NCBI GenBank assembly: GCA_964456815.1
Contig: CAYWCO010000012.1
Span: 1-18,396, forward strand
Origin: CAVTZP01 sp964456815
GTDB lineage: Bacteria; Chloroflexota; Dehalococcoidia; Dehalococcoidales; BS750m-G39
DNA: 18,396 nucleotides
Reading direction: 5' to 3'
Shown here: positions 7,270 to 13,539 of the stretch, one piece after another
Layout: every line of letters starts with the position of its first letter
Numbering within the stretch: position 1 is the first letter of the stretch
Notes under the pieces: model-generated
The model's database searches: none
The model's input: the letters and a program-made list of their open reading frames with translations, nothing else
Told to the model about the DNA's origin: nothing
Made by a program: the position numbers and the translations under genes

Positions 7270-8037
7270 CTATTCCTCCAATAGGCCCTTGGTGCTGGGC
7301 AGCTCGCCGGCAATCCGCTGGTCAATTGCCGTCGCCATGTCTAAAGCTCTGCCCAGGGCTTTAAATATTGCCTCTGCCTTGTGGTGGTCGTTTGTGCCAA
7401 TAACCTTAGCATAAAGGTTAAGTCTAGCTTCAGCAGCAAAGGACTCAAGGAAGTGGCGGATGAGGTCGGGGGGAAACCCGAGCAATTGCCATTTTTCACT
7501 GCTCCGACTAAACTGCAGGTCTAGTATAGCATATCCTCTACCGCTGATGTCCACTGCCACCATAGCTAGGGCATCATCCATGGGCACGGTAGCATCGCCC
7601 ATCCTGACAATGCCCCGTTTCTCCCCTAATGCTTGGTTAAGAGCTTGCCCCAAACAAATGGCAACATCCTCTATCAGGTGGTGCTGGTCATCGCCGGCGG
7701 CTGAGAGCTTCAGGTCAAACCTTCCGTGCCGGGCAAGCTGGGACAGGAGGTGGTCAAACATCTTAATACCGGTGTCTATCTCATATTGACCATTGCTATC
7801 GATATTAAGTTTGAGGCTTATATTCGTTTCCTTGGTTTTCCTGTTAACTTCTTTGACTCTATTAACCTCTGGGTTAAGAATTTTAAATGCCCCCTTAAGA
7901 AAAGTGCTGCCCTCAGGTATCTTTCTTGTCCTTGTTCGCTGATAAGTAGGCCTACTGCACCCGATGGCATCTGCCATCTGTTGGTCGGTATATCCGTTTG
8001 TTTTTTGTATATCTATTATTCTGTCAACCAGCTCCAT
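7270..8037 (-). CDS. hisB: Imidazoleglycerol-phosphate dehydratase with N-terminal XRE-like HTH domain
   Basis: Removes water from imidazoleglycerol phosphate to give imidazoleacetol phosphate in histidine synthesis. 255 residues from the ATG at 8037. A second ATG at 8043 abuts the AGGAGG site; the one at 8037 has the right 6-nt spacing. Residues 1-54 form a Cro/CI-type helix-turn-helix (GYTDQQMADAIGCSRPTYQR). The dehydratase starts at about 65 (NRKTKETNISLKL). Manganese-site motifs are HHLIED (119-124) and DHHKAEAIFK (217-226). PSTKG is at 247-251. PMDDALA (152-158) has Asp where PMDEALA is common. The first metal motif is shortened (GDDQHH instead of the longer GD...DDHH). No ATG, GTG or TTG lies between the two domains, so the fusion is real in this reading. 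It is separated from the hisGDC cluster by the redox module. Confidence 0.93.
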   Translation of the reverse strand: MELVDRIIDIQKTNGYTDQQMADAIGCSRPTYQRTRTRKIPEGSTFLKGAFKILNPEVNRVKEVNRKTKETNISLKLNIDSNGQYEIDTGIKMFDHLLSQLARHGRFDLKLSAAGDDQHHLIEDVAICLGQALNQALGEKRGIVRMGDATVPMDDALAMVAVDISGRGYAILDLQFSRSSEKWQLLGFPPDLIRHFLESFAAEARLNLYAKVIGTNDHHKAEAIFKALGRALDMATAIDQRIAGELPSTKGLLEE

Positions 8038-8049
8038 TTTCATCCTCCT

Positions 8050-8066
8050 GTTAAATATTATAACAC
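8050..8066. promoter_or_regulatory. Operator-like motif copy 1
   Basis: GTTAAATATTATAACAC. The arms GTTA and TAAC form an imperfect palindrome. The site covers the hisB extended -10 and predicted start point, so a bound protein would block hisB transcription. Confidence 0.5.
8057..8065 (-). promoter_or_regulatory. Extended -10 promoter of hisB
   Basis: The minus strand reads TGTTATAAT, a perfect extended -10 (TG-N-TATAAT). A start point near 8050 gives a 12-nt leader with AGGAGG before the ATG at 8037. No good -35 is present, as expected for an extended -10 promoter. The same 9-mer recurs in the two other array motifs at 8169-8185 and 8233-8249, which may be extra upstream promoters. Confidence 0.55.
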
Positions 8067-8113
8067 TTTTTCAGGGCTAAATAATAGCATAAGTGTTAAC
8101 AGATGTTACAATT

Positions 8114-8130
8114 GTTAGATATTGTAACAT
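8114..8130. promoter_or_regulatory. Operator-like motif copy 2
   Basis: GTTAGATATTGTAACAT, the most diverged copy, 64 bp from copy 1. It lacks the TATAAT of the other three copies, so an operator role fits it better than a promoter role. Confidence 0.45.
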
Positions 8131-8168
8131 AATCATAGAGATTTGTCAATAGGGTTAGTCATTGATTT

Positions 8169-8185
8169 GTTAAGTATTATAACAC
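8169..8185. promoter_or_regulatory. Operator-like motif copy 3
   Basis: GTTAAGTATTATAACAC, 55 bp from copy 2. It carries TGTTATAAT on the minus strand. Confidence 0.5.
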
Positions 8186-8232
8186 CTTTTCAGGGCTAAA
8201 TAATAGGATAAGTGTTAAAAGATGTTACAATT

Positions 8233-8249
8233 GTTAAGTATTATAACAC
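8233..8249. promoter_or_regulatory. Operator-like motif copy 4
   Basis: GTTAAGTATTATAACAC, identical to copy 3 and again 64 bp away. It is the copy nearest the divergent reductase gene and could affect that gene too. Confidence 0.5.
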
Positions 8250-8328
8250 TTATCTGGGTCTATAGTGATCGTATACGCCCCGGTTATGCCATTTAAGTTC
8301 CAGCTAAGTGTTGAAGTCCCACACTGCG

Positions 8329-8358
8329 TTGACAGAGCAATTGGCCAAGTGCTACTCT
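8329..8358 (+). promoter_or_regulatory. Candidate promoter of the flavin reductase-fdhD-like operon
   Basis: TTGACA (8329-8334) is a perfect -35. With an 18-bp spacer the -10 is TACTCT, only 3 of 6 to consensus. A start near 8365 would give a leader of about 40 nt before the GTG at 8406. Confidence 0.35.
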
Positions 8359-8405
8359 TCGGGTTAGTGAGTTGTGAGGTGGCGACTACAAGGAAGGAGC
8401 TAAGA

Positions 8406-10469
8406 GTGACTAGCAAGGGAAGATTTAATAGGTTACTTGAACCTGGTAACATAGGGAGGGTAAAGACTAAGAACCGGATAGTAAGGGTTGCAGCCGGAAC
8501 GGACTACGTTGCCCCGGGCGGTTTCCTCAATCTTGAGAAGGAGCTGCCCTACTGGGAAGCGCTAGCCAGAGGCGGGGTAGGCTTGGCTATCCAGGGCGCC
8601 ACTAGCATTACAGAAGACCTGGGCGCGAATGAGGTGATGTTTTGCGACGACAAATTTATCCCTGGCCGCCGCCAGGTAGTTGACATTGTCCATAAATACA
8701 ACGTCCCCATTTTCATACAGTTCATGCATCTCGGAACCTGGTTCGGCCCCACCAAGGTATCTGCCTCCTGGATACCCTTGCAGGAACTACAACAGCGAGG
8801 CCCCGAATTTGATGGGGAGCCGCATGAGTTGACCATCCCCGAAATTGTGGAAATCGAGGATATATTCGCTGCCGTGTCTGAGAGGGCTACGAAGGCCGGG
8901 TACGACGGAATTGAGATGAATTTTGCTACCTGCCACCTGGGCAATAGCTTCCTGTCCCGCGCCTGGAATAGGCGCCAGGATGCTTACGGCTGTCAGAGCC
9001 TGGAAAACAGGGCGCGCTTTGCCCTTGAAACCAGGGAGGCAATCAAGAAGAAAGTAGGGCAGGACGTTCCGGTCGGCATTCTCATCAACGGTGCCGAGTA
9101 TGGAATCAAGGATGGCTTGACCATTGAAGAGACACAGGGCTTCGCCAAAATATTCGATAAGGCGGGCTTTGACTATATCAGCGTGCGCGTTTTTGGCTAT
9201 ATGGATTTTTACGACCTCCACCTACCTGATTCAGTTTTCTATCCGCAGCTGCCAAAGCCCATGCCCAGGCTACTGGATATTAGCCATGGCGGGGCGGGAA
9301 TCTCTGTGCCTGTAGCCGCAGCTATCAAAAAGGTAGTCTCGATGCCGGTCCTTACTGTTGGCAAACTCAACGCCGAGCTTGGGAAGAAGGTCTTGGAGAA
9401 AGGCAAGGCTGATTTCATCGGACTCGCTAGGCCGCTGATAGCTGACCCCGAGTATCCTAACAAGGTTGCCGCAGGCAAAATGGAGGATGTTGTACCTTGT
9501 ACATACTGCCTTAGCTGCTTTGGAACTCGTGTCGATCGTGGCGAGGACTTAACTTGCCGCATAAACGGAGCTGTCGGAGGCACGCAGGATTATGCCGTCA
9601 AACCGGCGCCCAAGAAGAAAAAGGTTGTGGTGGTGGGCGGCGGCCCGGGAGGTATGGAAGCGGCCAGGATTGCGGCGATACGCGGGCACGATGTCATGCT
9701 CTATGAGAAAGATAAGAAGCTGGGCGGATTGCTACCTCTAGCTGCCGTGATAAGGGGATTTGAGGTCGAAGACCTTCCGAAAATAATAAGCTTCTACAAG
9801 GTCCAGTTTGCCAAACTCGGCGTCAAGGTTAAGCTGGGGACGGAGGCAACTCGGTCACTAATTGAGCAGATTAAGCCGGACGTGGTCGTCATAGCCACAG
9901 GGGGCATTCCCACCGTTCCAGAAATATCTGGAATCAAGGGGCGTAATGTGCTCAGCGTGCCTGACCTGCATCGCAGGGTGAAAGGCTATTTGAACTTCTT
10001 CGGCCCCAGGGTTCTCAGGTGGCTGACGCAATTCTATCTGCCCATCGGCAGGAAGGTCATTGTCGTCGGTGGCGCCTTGCAGGGCGGTGAGATAACCGAG
10101 TTTCTGGTTAAGCGTGGCAGGCAGGTGACCTGGATAGACTCCGCCAGTACGCTGAAAGACAACAGGCTACCCAATGCTAGGACATTGCGGTTGTTCAGGT
10201 GGCTAGACAAAAAGGGCGTGACCATGATGACCGAGGTGAAGTACGAAGAGATAACCGATAAAGGGCTGACCATCACTACTAATGATGGAAAGAGGCAGAT
10301 ACTTGAGGCAGATAGCATAATACCCGTTATGCCATGGGCGCCAAACACCGAGCTAGCCAAAAGCTTGGAAGGGAAGGTCGCCGAAGTCTACCCCATTGGT
10401 GACTGCAAGGAGCCCCGCCTGATACTGGACGCCGTCGGAGAAGGTTTCAGGGTCGCTCGAGATATATAG
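8406..10469 (+). CDS. Old yellow enzyme-type NADH:flavin oxidoreductase with 4Fe-4S and FAD/NAD(P) domains (2,4-dienoyl-CoA reductase/TMADH-like)
   Basis: 687 residues from a GTG with AAGGAG 7 nt upstream; the frame is open further 5' but holds no family sequence. Residues 1-350 form an FMN-binding TIM barrel (LKNRIVR-like start TKNRIVRVAAG, FLSRAWNRRQDAYG, and a late SMPVLTVGKL phosphate-site strand). Cys365, Cys368, Cys371 and Cys384 form a CX2CX2CX12C iron-sulfur site, the spacing recalled for trimethylamine dehydrogenase; FadH has CX3C at the third position. A flavin fold follows (VVVVGGGPGGMEAAR, about 404-418), then a second nucleotide fold (VIVVGGALQGGE, about 550) and a GDCKEPRLILDAV end. 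Such enzymes reduce enoyl-CoA thioesters, 2-enoates or steroids, or demethylate amines. The usual HGY active-site segment is replaced (TCH, 175-177), so the substrate cannot be named. Probably co-transcribed with the fdhD-like gene. Confidence 0.9.
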   Translation: MTSKGRFNRLLEPGNIGRVKTKNRIVRVAAGTDYVAPGGFLNLEKELPYWEALARGGVGLAIQGATSITEDLGANEVMFCDDKFIPGRRQVVDIVHKYNVPIFIQFMHLGTWFGPTKVSASWIPLQELQQRGPEFDGEPHELTIPEIVEIEDIFAAVSERATKAGYDGIEMNFATCHLGNSFLSRAWNRRQDAYGCQSLENRARFALETREAIKKKVGQDVPVGILINGAEYGIKDGLTIEETQGFAKIFDKAGFDYISVRVFGYMDFYDLHLPDSVFYPQLPKPMPRLLDISHGGAGISVPVAAAIKKVVSMPVLTVGKLNAELGKKVLEKGKADFIGLARPLIADPEYPNKVAAGKMEDVVPCTYCLSCFGTRVDRGEDLTCRINGAVGGTQDYAVKPAPKKKKVVVVGGGPGGMEAARIAAIRGHDVMLYEKDKKLGGLLPLAAVIRGFEVEDLPKIISFYKVQFAKLGVKVKLGTEATRSLIEQIKPDVVVIATGGIPTVPEISGIKGRNVLSVPDLHRRVKGYLNFFGPRVLRWLTQFYLPIGRKVIVVGGALQGGEITEFLVKRGRQVTWIDSASTLKDNRLPNARTLRLFRWLDKKGVTMMTEVKYEEITDKGLTITTNDGKRQILEADSIIPVMPWAPNTELAKSLEGKVAEVYPIGDCKEPRLILDAVGEGFRVARDI

Positions 10470-10501
10470 GGCGTACCACTCTAAGGGGGGTGGAGAAGCA
10501 A

Positions 10502-10537
10502 GGTAACTGCCATCCACGGCATCAGTTACCTGGTAAC
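10502..10537 (+). promoter_or_regulatory. Alternative RNA/DNA stems before the fdhD-like gene
   Basis: GGTAACTG (10502-10509) is perfectly complementary to CAGTTACC (10523-10530), with a 13-nt loop. The second arm is also part of a 13-bp palindrome, GTTACC-T-GGTAAC (10525-10537), so only one of the two stems can form. A GGGAGG site and a mini ORF (ATG 10549 to TGA 10575, MGKDGKSS) follow directly. The GGTAACT element recurs upstream of the AFOR gene, so these may equally be protein-binding sites. Confidence 0.4.
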
Positions 10538-10558
10538 AAGGGAGGCTTATGGGAAAAG

Positions 10559-11356
10559 ATGGAAAATCAAGTTGAGGGATTCCTTGTATCGCAGTTTACC
10601 CAGGAAGGCAGAAGAAGCGTCGAAGAAACTGTTGCCAAGGAATTCCCGGTTACCATCGTTCTAAACAATCAGGCAATAGTAACCCTTCTCTGTTCCCCGA
10701 AGAATCTTGACTGCCTGACTGTTGGCTATCTTTCCTCCGAGGGATTACTAAAAAGCAAGGATGAAATCAAAAAGATTATGGTCGATGAACAGAGGGGTGT
10801 GGTTCAGCTGGACACTGTGGCAGCTCAAGAAATCGCCCAGGATTTCCCGTTCAAGTGGATTATTACTTCGGGGGGCGGAAGGGGGGCTTCCTTTTACAGC
10901 GCTGCTGATGCTGCGAGCCAGAAAGTGAAGTTCGAAACGAAAACCTCACCTGATGAAGTCTTTGCCCTGGTAAATGAATTTCAACATGGCTCCGAGGTTT
11001 ATTTGGCAACCCACGGCATCCATAGTGCTGCCCTAGCCGACTGCAAAAGAATTTTGATGTTCAGCGAGGATATAGGCCGGCATAATGCTATTGATAAAAT
11101 CTTTGGCAAATGCCTCTTAGAGAATATCCCCACCAATGGCAAGGTATTAATAACCAGTGGCCGAATCTCCTCGGAAATACTGCATAAGGCAGCTAAGAAA
11201 GGTATCCCTATAATTGTCTCCATATCCGTACCCACAAACCTGGGGGTAAAGATAGCCACCGACTTGGACATCACACTGATTGGCTCAGTCAAGGGCAGTA
11301 GGAAAATGAATGTCTACGCCAATGATTGGCGAGTAATAAACGGCAAACATGTATGA
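10559..11356 (+). CDS. FdhD-like protein lacking the sulfurtransferase cysteines
   Basis: 265 residues from the ATG at 10559, a typical FdhD length. FdhD of E. coli passes sulfur from IscS to the molybdenum bis-MGD cofactor of formate dehydrogenase through a CXXC motif. Family landmarks here are EFPVTIVLNNQ (28-38), CLTVGYLSSEGLL (52-64), THGIHSAAL (151-159), EDIGRHNAIDKIFG (170-183), ITSGRISSEI and VSISVPTNLGV. Where CGVCG is expected the sequence reads TSGGGRGASF (103-112), with Gly at both cysteine positions. It may act as a cofactor chaperone without sulfur transfer, or in a different step. The start is not firm: GTG 10490 is in frame but would translate the stem region, and the GGGAGG site is better spaced for the out-of-frame ATG 10549. 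It lies 89 bp after the reductase and is convergent with the AFOR gene. Confidence 0.85.
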   Translation: MENQVEGFLVSQFTQEGRRSVEETVAKEFPVTIVLNNQAIVTLLCSPKNLDCLTVGYLSSEGLLKSKDEIKKIMVDEQRGVVQLDTVAAQEIAQDFPFKWIITSGGGRGASFYSAADAASQKVKFETKTSPDEVFALVNEFQHGSEVYLATHGIHSAALADCKRILMFSEDIGRHNAIDKIFGKCLLENIPTNGKVLITSGRISSEILHKAAKKGIPIIVSISVPTNLGVKIATDLDITLIGSVKGSRKMNVYANDWRVINGKHV

Positions 11357-11390
11357 TAAATAGTGATTAAGGTAGAGCCCCAGCTAGCTT

Positions 11391-13328
11391 TCACTTTAGG
11401 AGTCCTCTTTTTGCCAAGTCATCAGCTACATCGGCCAGCTCAAGTTCTTGGAGCTTAGCCATTGTCGGCAAGCCGCTGGGCACATCCCACCCCCGAAGTT
11501 CATAGTACTCACTCTTCATTTTTTCAAATTTCTCCGTCTCCACCACGGCGCCTTTTCTGGAGAAGGGTTCGCCTCCCTTCCCTGGGACCAAGCAATCGGG
11601 GTTAAAACGCACGGACTCTATAGGAATTTCATAAAAAGCATCCAAAAGTCTATCCCCTTGTCTGCCTCCCCAGCCTTCTCTCAAGCGTATGGCTCTTTGC
11701 AGGTTAAATATTCTCTCTCCTAGCTTATTAAGTCCTTCTTCATCCATCTCTTTGCCGGTCACGGCCGAAAAAACCTGGCTTTCCATGGTAGGGTCACCTG
11801 CGTGACCTTCCGTACCTCTAATAAAGAGGATCGGCCACAGAAAGTCGCAAAGGATAAGGCTTTCCTTGGCATAGGTACGGTCCTGGATTTTCTTGGCGGC
11901 AAGTGCCTTACCTTCATAGGTGGACAGGTCACCTGCGGCCCGGCTACCCCAGAATTTTTCGGCAATATCAAGAAAGTCCTCAGAAGAGAGAAAATCGTTG
12001 GATTTCTCCGCGTCATGAATTCCAATCCCTTGCAGTTCCGCCCATTCGTGCATCGGCATGCTTACTTCATGGAGTTGCTGTATGGGTTTTCTCGGTTCGG
12101 TGGCATAGAGAAGCCCGTGGGTAATAAATAACCTTGGGTCGTACATTGCCAGGTCGTTTGCCCTGGTGGTAATAGAGTCGCCGATTAGCTCCTTGGCTCC
12201 TTTGCCGACCAGTTCGGCAGCTTTAATAGTGCCGTGGGCGAGTATGTCTCCGAAGCCTTCCCTTAGCGATATCTTCCTTAACAGAGTTTCTATGAATTCA
12301 GGGCTGCCTATTTTAGATAGCGGGATACCTGTTTCTTCCTCTTCTAATATGCCTTGATGGTAACATTTGGCAAGCCACGAGATCATTGGCTCAACGACAA
12401 AGCTGTCAAGGCCGTACCTTTGACAGAGCTCGGTTGCATATACCACAATTTCATTCCAGTTACCATAATACTCAATTACTGCTGTCTCATACATGTCCGC
12501 CATCTGGCAGAAAAACTTGACCCGTTCCCCCTCATCGGTCTTGTAGTATTGTCGGACACAGCCTGAGACGCAACCGTAGCAGGACCGGCGTTTGGTTTTC
12601 CCCTCATGTATCCACTTGTGTTGAATATCAAAATGTCGTCCTCTCAGCTGATAAATACGGTCAGCGAGTTCACTCAGTCTCTCAGGTTGGGCAGCAACAG
12701 GTTTTTTATTGCCCACCACGGCAATAGCCTTTAATTTCTTAGAACCCATGACGCCGCCGAAACCGCTGGAGCCGCTAGAACCTTCGTCAGCAAGGACGGT
12801 GGCAAATGAGACCAAATTCTCTCCGGCCGGACCCATGGCCACTACCCTCACTTCCTTTCCCAGTTCTGCTTTAAGGATTTCCCGCACTTCAACTGCGTCT
12901 TTTCCCCAGAGAAGGGAGGCGTCCTTTATTTCGGCTATGCCGTCATGTACAAAGAGATAAACCGGTTTGTCCGAACTGCCCTGAATCGCTATTGCGTCAT
13001 AGCCAGCGAATTTGAGCCAAGCTCCCCAACTTCCTCCTAGATTGGCGTGTGAAAAAAACTGTGGTTGCATAGCTGCTGATTTGCCACAGACTTGCCACCT
13101 TGAGCCGGCCAGTCTGGTAAATCCGGCCATAGGCCCGGTGACAAACATCAAACAGTTTTCAGGGTCAAAAGCCTTAGTTTGGGGTGAGACCTTATCCCAA
13201 TAAAGCTTAGCGGCTAGACCTCTCCCCCCAATAAATCGGTCAGCATATTCATCTGTTGGGAGGTTGACCGTATGCCCCTGGGACAAATCGACCTCTAGAA
13301 TTGCTCCGGTGTATCCAAACTTGCTCAT
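11391..13328 (-). CDS. Aldehyde ferredoxin oxidoreductase family tungsten/molybdenum-pterin enzyme
   Basis: 645 residues. The family oxidises aldehydes to acids, reducing ferredoxin, or (BamB) reduces benzoyl-CoA as part of a complex. The N-terminal pterin domain has RFIGGRGLAAKLYWD (about 31-45), GFTRLAGSRWQVCGKSAA and NLGGSWGAWLKFAGYDAI. SGFGGVMGSKKLKAIAVVG (about 187-205) is a strong AFOR signature. The 4Fe-4S ligands are Cys250, Cys253 and Cys257 (CX2CX3C) and Cys494 in LILCDFLW, the classical fourth ligand. The end (YYELRGWDVPSGLPT ... LAKRGLLK) resembles AOR and BamB C-termini. The substrate is not predictable. The GAGGGA ribosome site fits the ATG at 13328. It has its own promoter region and is convergent with the FdhD-like gene. 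Confidence 0.93.
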   Translation of the reverse strand: MSKFGYTGAILEVDLSQGHTVNLPTDEYADRFIGGRGLAAKLYWDKVSPQTKAFDPENCLMFVTGPMAGFTRLAGSRWQVCGKSAAMQPQFFSHANLGGSWGAWLKFAGYDAIAIQGSSDKPVYLFVHDGIAEIKDASLLWGKDAVEVREILKAELGKEVRVVAMGPAGENLVSFATVLADEGSSGSSGFGGVMGSKKLKAIAVVGNKKPVAAQPERLSELADRIYQLRGRHFDIQHKWIHEGKTKRRSCYGCVSGCVRQYYKTDEGERVKFFCQMADMYETAVIEYYGNWNEIVVYATELCQRYGLDSFVVEPMISWLAKCYHQGILEEEETGIPLSKIGSPEFIETLLRKISLREGFGDILAHGTIKAAELVGKGAKELIGDSITTRANDLAMYDPRLFITHGLLYATEPRKPIQQLHEVSMPMHEWAELQGIGIHDAEKSNDFLSSEDFLDIAEKFWGSRAAGDLSTYEGKALAAKKIQDRTYAKESLILCDFLWPILFIRGTEGHAGDPTMESQVFSAVTGKEMDEEGLNKLGERIFNLQRAIRLREGWGGRQGDRLLDAFYEIPIESVRFNPDCLVPGKGGEPFSRKGAVVETEKFEKMKSEYYELRGWDVPSGLPTMAKLQELELADVADDLAKRGLLK

Positions 13329-13353
13329 TTTATCCCTCCCTCAGTGCAGACAT

Positions 13354-13382
13354 ACTATAATGGCTTGATCGTTTTCGGACAA
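13354..13382 (-). promoter_or_regulatory. Promoter of the AFOR gene
   Basis: On the minus strand TTGTCC (13377-13382), a 17-bp spacer and TATAGT (13354-13359) form a good sigma-70 promoter about 26 bp before the ATG. A second candidate, TTGACA (13422-13427) with TAAAAC at 18 bp, lies further upstream and has a GGTAACTG element inside its spacer. Confidence 0.5.
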
Positions 13383-13407
13383 GTTGGGTTCGCCAAAGTT
13401 TTACACC

Positions 13408-13484
13408 CAGTTACCAATTCTTGTCAAGCGCCGTAATCAAAGTTACCGATTTCTGAGCAGAAATTTTGACCTGAGCGGTAACTG
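13408..13484. promoter_or_regulatory. Cluster of GGTAACT elements upstream of the AFOR promoter
   Basis: CAGTTACC (13408-13415), AAGTTACC (13440-13447) and GGTAACTG (13477-13484) lie 26-100 bp upstream of the -35 element, with start spacings of 32 and 37 bp. Two exact copies also precede the FdhD-like gene. A perfect 16-bp palindrome, ATTTCTG-AG-CAGAAAT (13449-13464), sits between elements two and three. Together they look like activator sites. Confidence 0.45.
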
Positions 13485-13506
13485 TTGAGGGCAATCTGAC
13501 TAACAA

Positions 13507-13533
13507 GTTGCACAAACCGCTAGAAAGTGCAAC
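13507..13533 (-). terminator. Weak hairpin just after hisC, possible terminator
   Basis: GTTGCAC (13507-13513) and GTGCAAC (13527-13533) form a perfect 7-bp stem with a 13-nt loop, 6 bp after the hisC stop. There is no U-run beyond TTGTT, so termination would be weak or Rho-aided. Confidence 0.3.
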
Positions 13534-13539
13534 CTGGAC

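Larger units (their letters stand above)
8050..8130. repeat. Direct repeat unit A upstream of hisB
   Basis: An 81-bp unit about 90% identical (8 differences) to 8169-8249, in the same orientation and 119 bp apart. Each unit starts and ends with a copy of the 17-bp motif GTTARRTATTRTAACAY and holds a conserved CAGGGCTAAATAATAG core. A perfect 10-bp inverted repeat, ATGTTACAAT (8103-8112) with ATTGTAACAT (8121-8130), lies at the distal end. Confidence 0.9.
8169..8249. repeat. Direct repeat unit B upstream of hisB
   Basis: The second 81-bp copy, separated from unit A by 38 bp (8131-8168) of unrelated AT-rich sequence. A perfect 11-bp inverted repeat, GATAAGTGTTA (8207-8217) with TAACACTTATC (8244-8254), covers its distal half. 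The region between 8044 and 8405 holds no credible gene. Confidence 0.9.

Noticed and set aside
8050..8254. CRISPR array or mobile-element ends
   Set aside because: Only two long repeats with one short spacer, no cas genes, no transposase and no terminal inverted repeats bounding a gene. A promoter/operator duplication fits better.
8265..8405. Longer N-terminus for the flavin reductase from 8265
   Set aside because: The extra 47 residues match nothing in the family and contain the candidate promoter. GTG 8406 has an AAGGAG site.
8448..8462. Near-copy of the FdhD-leader sequence (CCTGGTAACA...GGGAGG) at the reductase start
   Set aside because: It codes for the conserved family N-terminus (EPGNIGRV), so chance similarity is the simpler reading.
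10490..10558. GTG start at 10490 for the FdhD-like protein
   Set aside because: It would translate the stem region into a non-family sequence and has no proper ribosome-site spacing. ATG 10559 gives a normal family length.
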